From: Azohydromonas caseinilytica
Lineage (GTDB): Bacteria; Pseudomonadota; Gammaproteobacteria; Burkholderiales; Burkholderiaceae_C
Length of the DNA stretch: 64,000 nucleotides
Assembly (NCBI RefSeq): GCF_012927045.1
Contig: NZ_JABBFW010000022.1
Span: forward strand, 24,336 to 88,335
Reading direction: 5' to 3'
Under the pieces are notes generated by a model. The model was given only the letters and a program-made list of their open reading frames with translations. It did no database searches and had not been told where the DNA came from. The position numbers and the translations under genes are program-made. Positions 62,744 through 64,000 of this stretch are shown piece by piece; the first letter of the stretch is position 1, and the number at the start of each line of letters is the position of its first letter.

Positions 62744-63148
62744 GTGCAAATCCTGGTCAACATCGACGTGGACGACCTGCAGCGGGCCGCGGCCTTCTAC
62801 GGCGCCGCCTTCGGCTTGACACGCGGCCGCCGGCTGGGCCCGGACGTGGTGGAACTGCTGGGCGGCTCGTCGCCGCTGTACCTGCTGCGCAAGAGCGCCG
62901 GCACGGTACCCGCGCCCCGCACCGCCCAGCGGCGCGACTATCGGCGCCACTGGACGCCGGTGCACCTGGACTTCGTCGTCGCCGACATCCAGGCCGCCGT
63001 GCAGCAGGCGCTGGCAGCCGGCGCCACGCTGGAGCAACCGGTCACCGGTTTCGCCTGGGGTCATCTGGCGACCTTCGCCGACCCGTTCGGACACGGGTTC
63101 TGTCTGGTGCAGTTCACCGAAAGCGGCTACGACGCGATAGCCGGCTGA
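62744..63148 (+). CDS. VOC/glyoxalase-superfamily protein
   Basis: This 134-aa protein starts at GTG 62744, supported by AGGAGGA at 62731-62737. It has the VOC fold: QILVNIDVDDLQRAAAFYGA with the first strand and helix, TPVHLDFVVADIQAAVQQAL opening the second half with a metal-type His, and FADPFGHGFCLVQF at the end. The fold covers glyoxalases, dioxygenases and antibiotic-binding proteins; the function is unknown. It is divergent from the EAL protein and precedes the HCCA-isomerase-like gene by 35 bases. Confidence 0.83.
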   Translation: MQILVNIDVDDLQRAAAFYGAAFGLTRGRRLGPDVVELLGGSSPLYLLRKSAGTVPAPRTAQRRDYRRHWTPVHLDFVVADIQAAVQQALAAGATLEQPVTGFAWGHLATFADPFGHGFCLVQFTESGYDAIAG

Positions 63149-63183
63149 CCCGGCCCCGCTTGCCACCACGAAAGGGCCCTGCC

Positions 63184-63780
63184 ATGCGAAACCACCTGGA
63201 CTTCTTCTATTTCCTTGGAAGCACGTACACCTATTTGGCCGTCAACCGCGCCGAGGACATTGCAGCGCGCCACAACGTCATCCTGCGCTGGCGTCCCTTC
63301 AGCGTCCGCACCCTCATGCGGGAACAAAACAACATTCCGTTTGCCAACAAGCCGGCCAAGCTCAAGTACATGTGGCGAGATATCGAGCGGCGGGCCTTGC
63401 GCCACGGCGTGCCATTCAAGGCGGCATCGTCACACTATCCCATCGACGCAGACGAACTTGCCAACCGCGTTGCGACGCTGGCGGCGATGGAGGGCTGGTG
63501 CCCAGTTTTTACCCAAGCCGCCTACGCCACCTGGTTCCTTGAAAACAAGGACCCCGGCGAAATTGAAAACCTCTCGGCCATCCTGCTGCGAATTGGGCAA
63601 GATCCGGCAGCCGTCATCGCGCGGGCCAATGGCGACGCCGTGCGTGGCAAATACGTGTCTGAAACAGGTGAGGCGAGGAAATTGGGAATTTTTGGATCGC
63701 CTACGTTTGCATGCGGGACCGAGATTTTCTGGGGTGACGATCGGCTGGAAGAGGCGATCGAGTGGTGCACGTCGCATTGA
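63184..63780 (+). CDS. 2-hydroxychromene-2-carboxylate isomerase-like DsbA-family protein
   Basis: This 198-aa protein has a thioredoxin/kappa-GST fold. LDFFYFLGSTYTYLAVNRAE carries the catalytic-type Ser in place of the DsbA Cys pair. ILRWRPFSVRTLMREQNNIP and KLKYMWRDIERRALRHGVPF follow, and FGSPTFACGTEIFWGDDRL is the cis-Pro loop with the W-G-x-D-R-L ending. Such enzymes use glutathione to isomerise 2-hydroxychromene-2-carboxylate in naphthalene-type degradation, but many homologues have other roles. No aromatic-degradation genes are adjacent. ATG 63184 is the family start. GC content falls somewhat in its second half. Confidence 0.85.
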   Translation: MRNHLDFFYFLGSTYTYLAVNRAEDIAARHNVILRWRPFSVRTLMREQNNIPFANKPAKLKYMWRDIERRALRHGVPFKAASSHYPIDADELANRVATLAAMEGWCPVFTQAAYATWFLENKDPGEIENLSAILLRIGQDPAAVIARANGDAVRGKYVSETGEARKLGIFGSPTFACGTEIFWGDDRLEEAIEWCTSH

Positions 63781-64000
63781 GCGCGTCGGGTTGGGCAGCG
63801 TCGGTCTTGTGAGTGCCGCTGCCCAGTTATCCCCGGCCCTTTGTCAAAGCAGACCGACGGGCCGCTTAAGGCTGAGGCTGTGTGAAAACGCGGCACGGCC
63901 GCATCATGTCGGCTGCTGGCGTACGACGTGGAGAGAACCATGGGTCGATACATCGGAGAGGCTGATCGGACGCAAACAGCCCTGTTTCCCGAGAGCCTCG

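Overview
The window is high-GC chromosomal DNA with short intergenic gaps and codon use typical of Betaproteobacteria. Several families point to Burkholderiales (Comamonadaceae or a relative): a Bug/TTT solute receptor next to ttdAB, an EpsG-type polysaccharide kinase, a PhoX phosphatase and a UTRA-type GntR regulator with an NMT1-type ABC transporter. I see no rRNA, tRNA, CRISPR array, transposase or prophage. The genus is inferred from gene content only.

Positions 1-20174 hold an exopolysaccharide (EPS) assembly locus. On the + strand it runs: the end of a Wzz-type chain-length protein, an EpsG-like tyrosine kinase, a polymerase-like membrane protein, four GT4 glycosyltransferases, a Wzx-like flippase, three membrane acyltransferases, a HAD-domain protein and a secreted beta-helix protein. 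Start/stop overlaps and short gaps suggest one transcript up to about 16.0 kb. A second beta-helix paralogue faces it on the - strand. Divergent from that is a lipoprotein with all five metal-radical residues of galactose oxidase (AA5), a candidate periplasmic or surface glycan oxidase.

Positions 20217-44176 are mixed. Two sugar-nucleotide genes (a UDP-glucuronate 4-epimerase and a TviB-like UDP-HexNAc 6-dehydrogenase) could feed acidic sugars to the EPS. There are two paralogous lipoproteins resembling TIM-barrel glycosidases, one beside a decayed GT2 synthase. Phosphate genes include a Tat-exported PhoX behind a candidate Pho box, a UshA-like nucleotidase and PPK2. The rest are a dCACHE chemoreceptor, a frameshifted chemoreceptor remnant, a DUF4010 transporter-like protein, a HAF-repeat secreted protein, two alpha/beta hydrolases, a CMD protein with a divergent LysR regulator, and small unknowns.

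Positions 45049-53214 form a coherent, apparently undescribed catabolic or assimilatory locus: a TauD-type dioxygenase, an NMT1-type binding protein, ABC ATPase and permease, a strong terminator, a GntR/UTRA regulator, an AprA-like flavoprotein, an AprB-like 2[4Fe-4S] ferredoxin, a HEAT-repeat protein and a DUF971 protein. The layout suggests uptake and redox processing of an organosulfur or similar compound. This is the best candidate for a new system.

Positions 53252-64000 carry a double PRC-barrel protein, a ferredoxin, a DHH phosphoesterase, a YghU-like GST, a host-attachment-family protein, a Bug receptor with L(+)-tartrate dehydratase (ttdAB), a REC/PAS/GAF/GGDEF/EAL protein with degenerate REC and GGDEF parts but an intact EAL, a VOC protein and an HCCA-isomerase-like protein. 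A structured repeat of roughly 115-150 bp occurs twice (about 24.6 kb and 51.5 kb), with a covarying stem.
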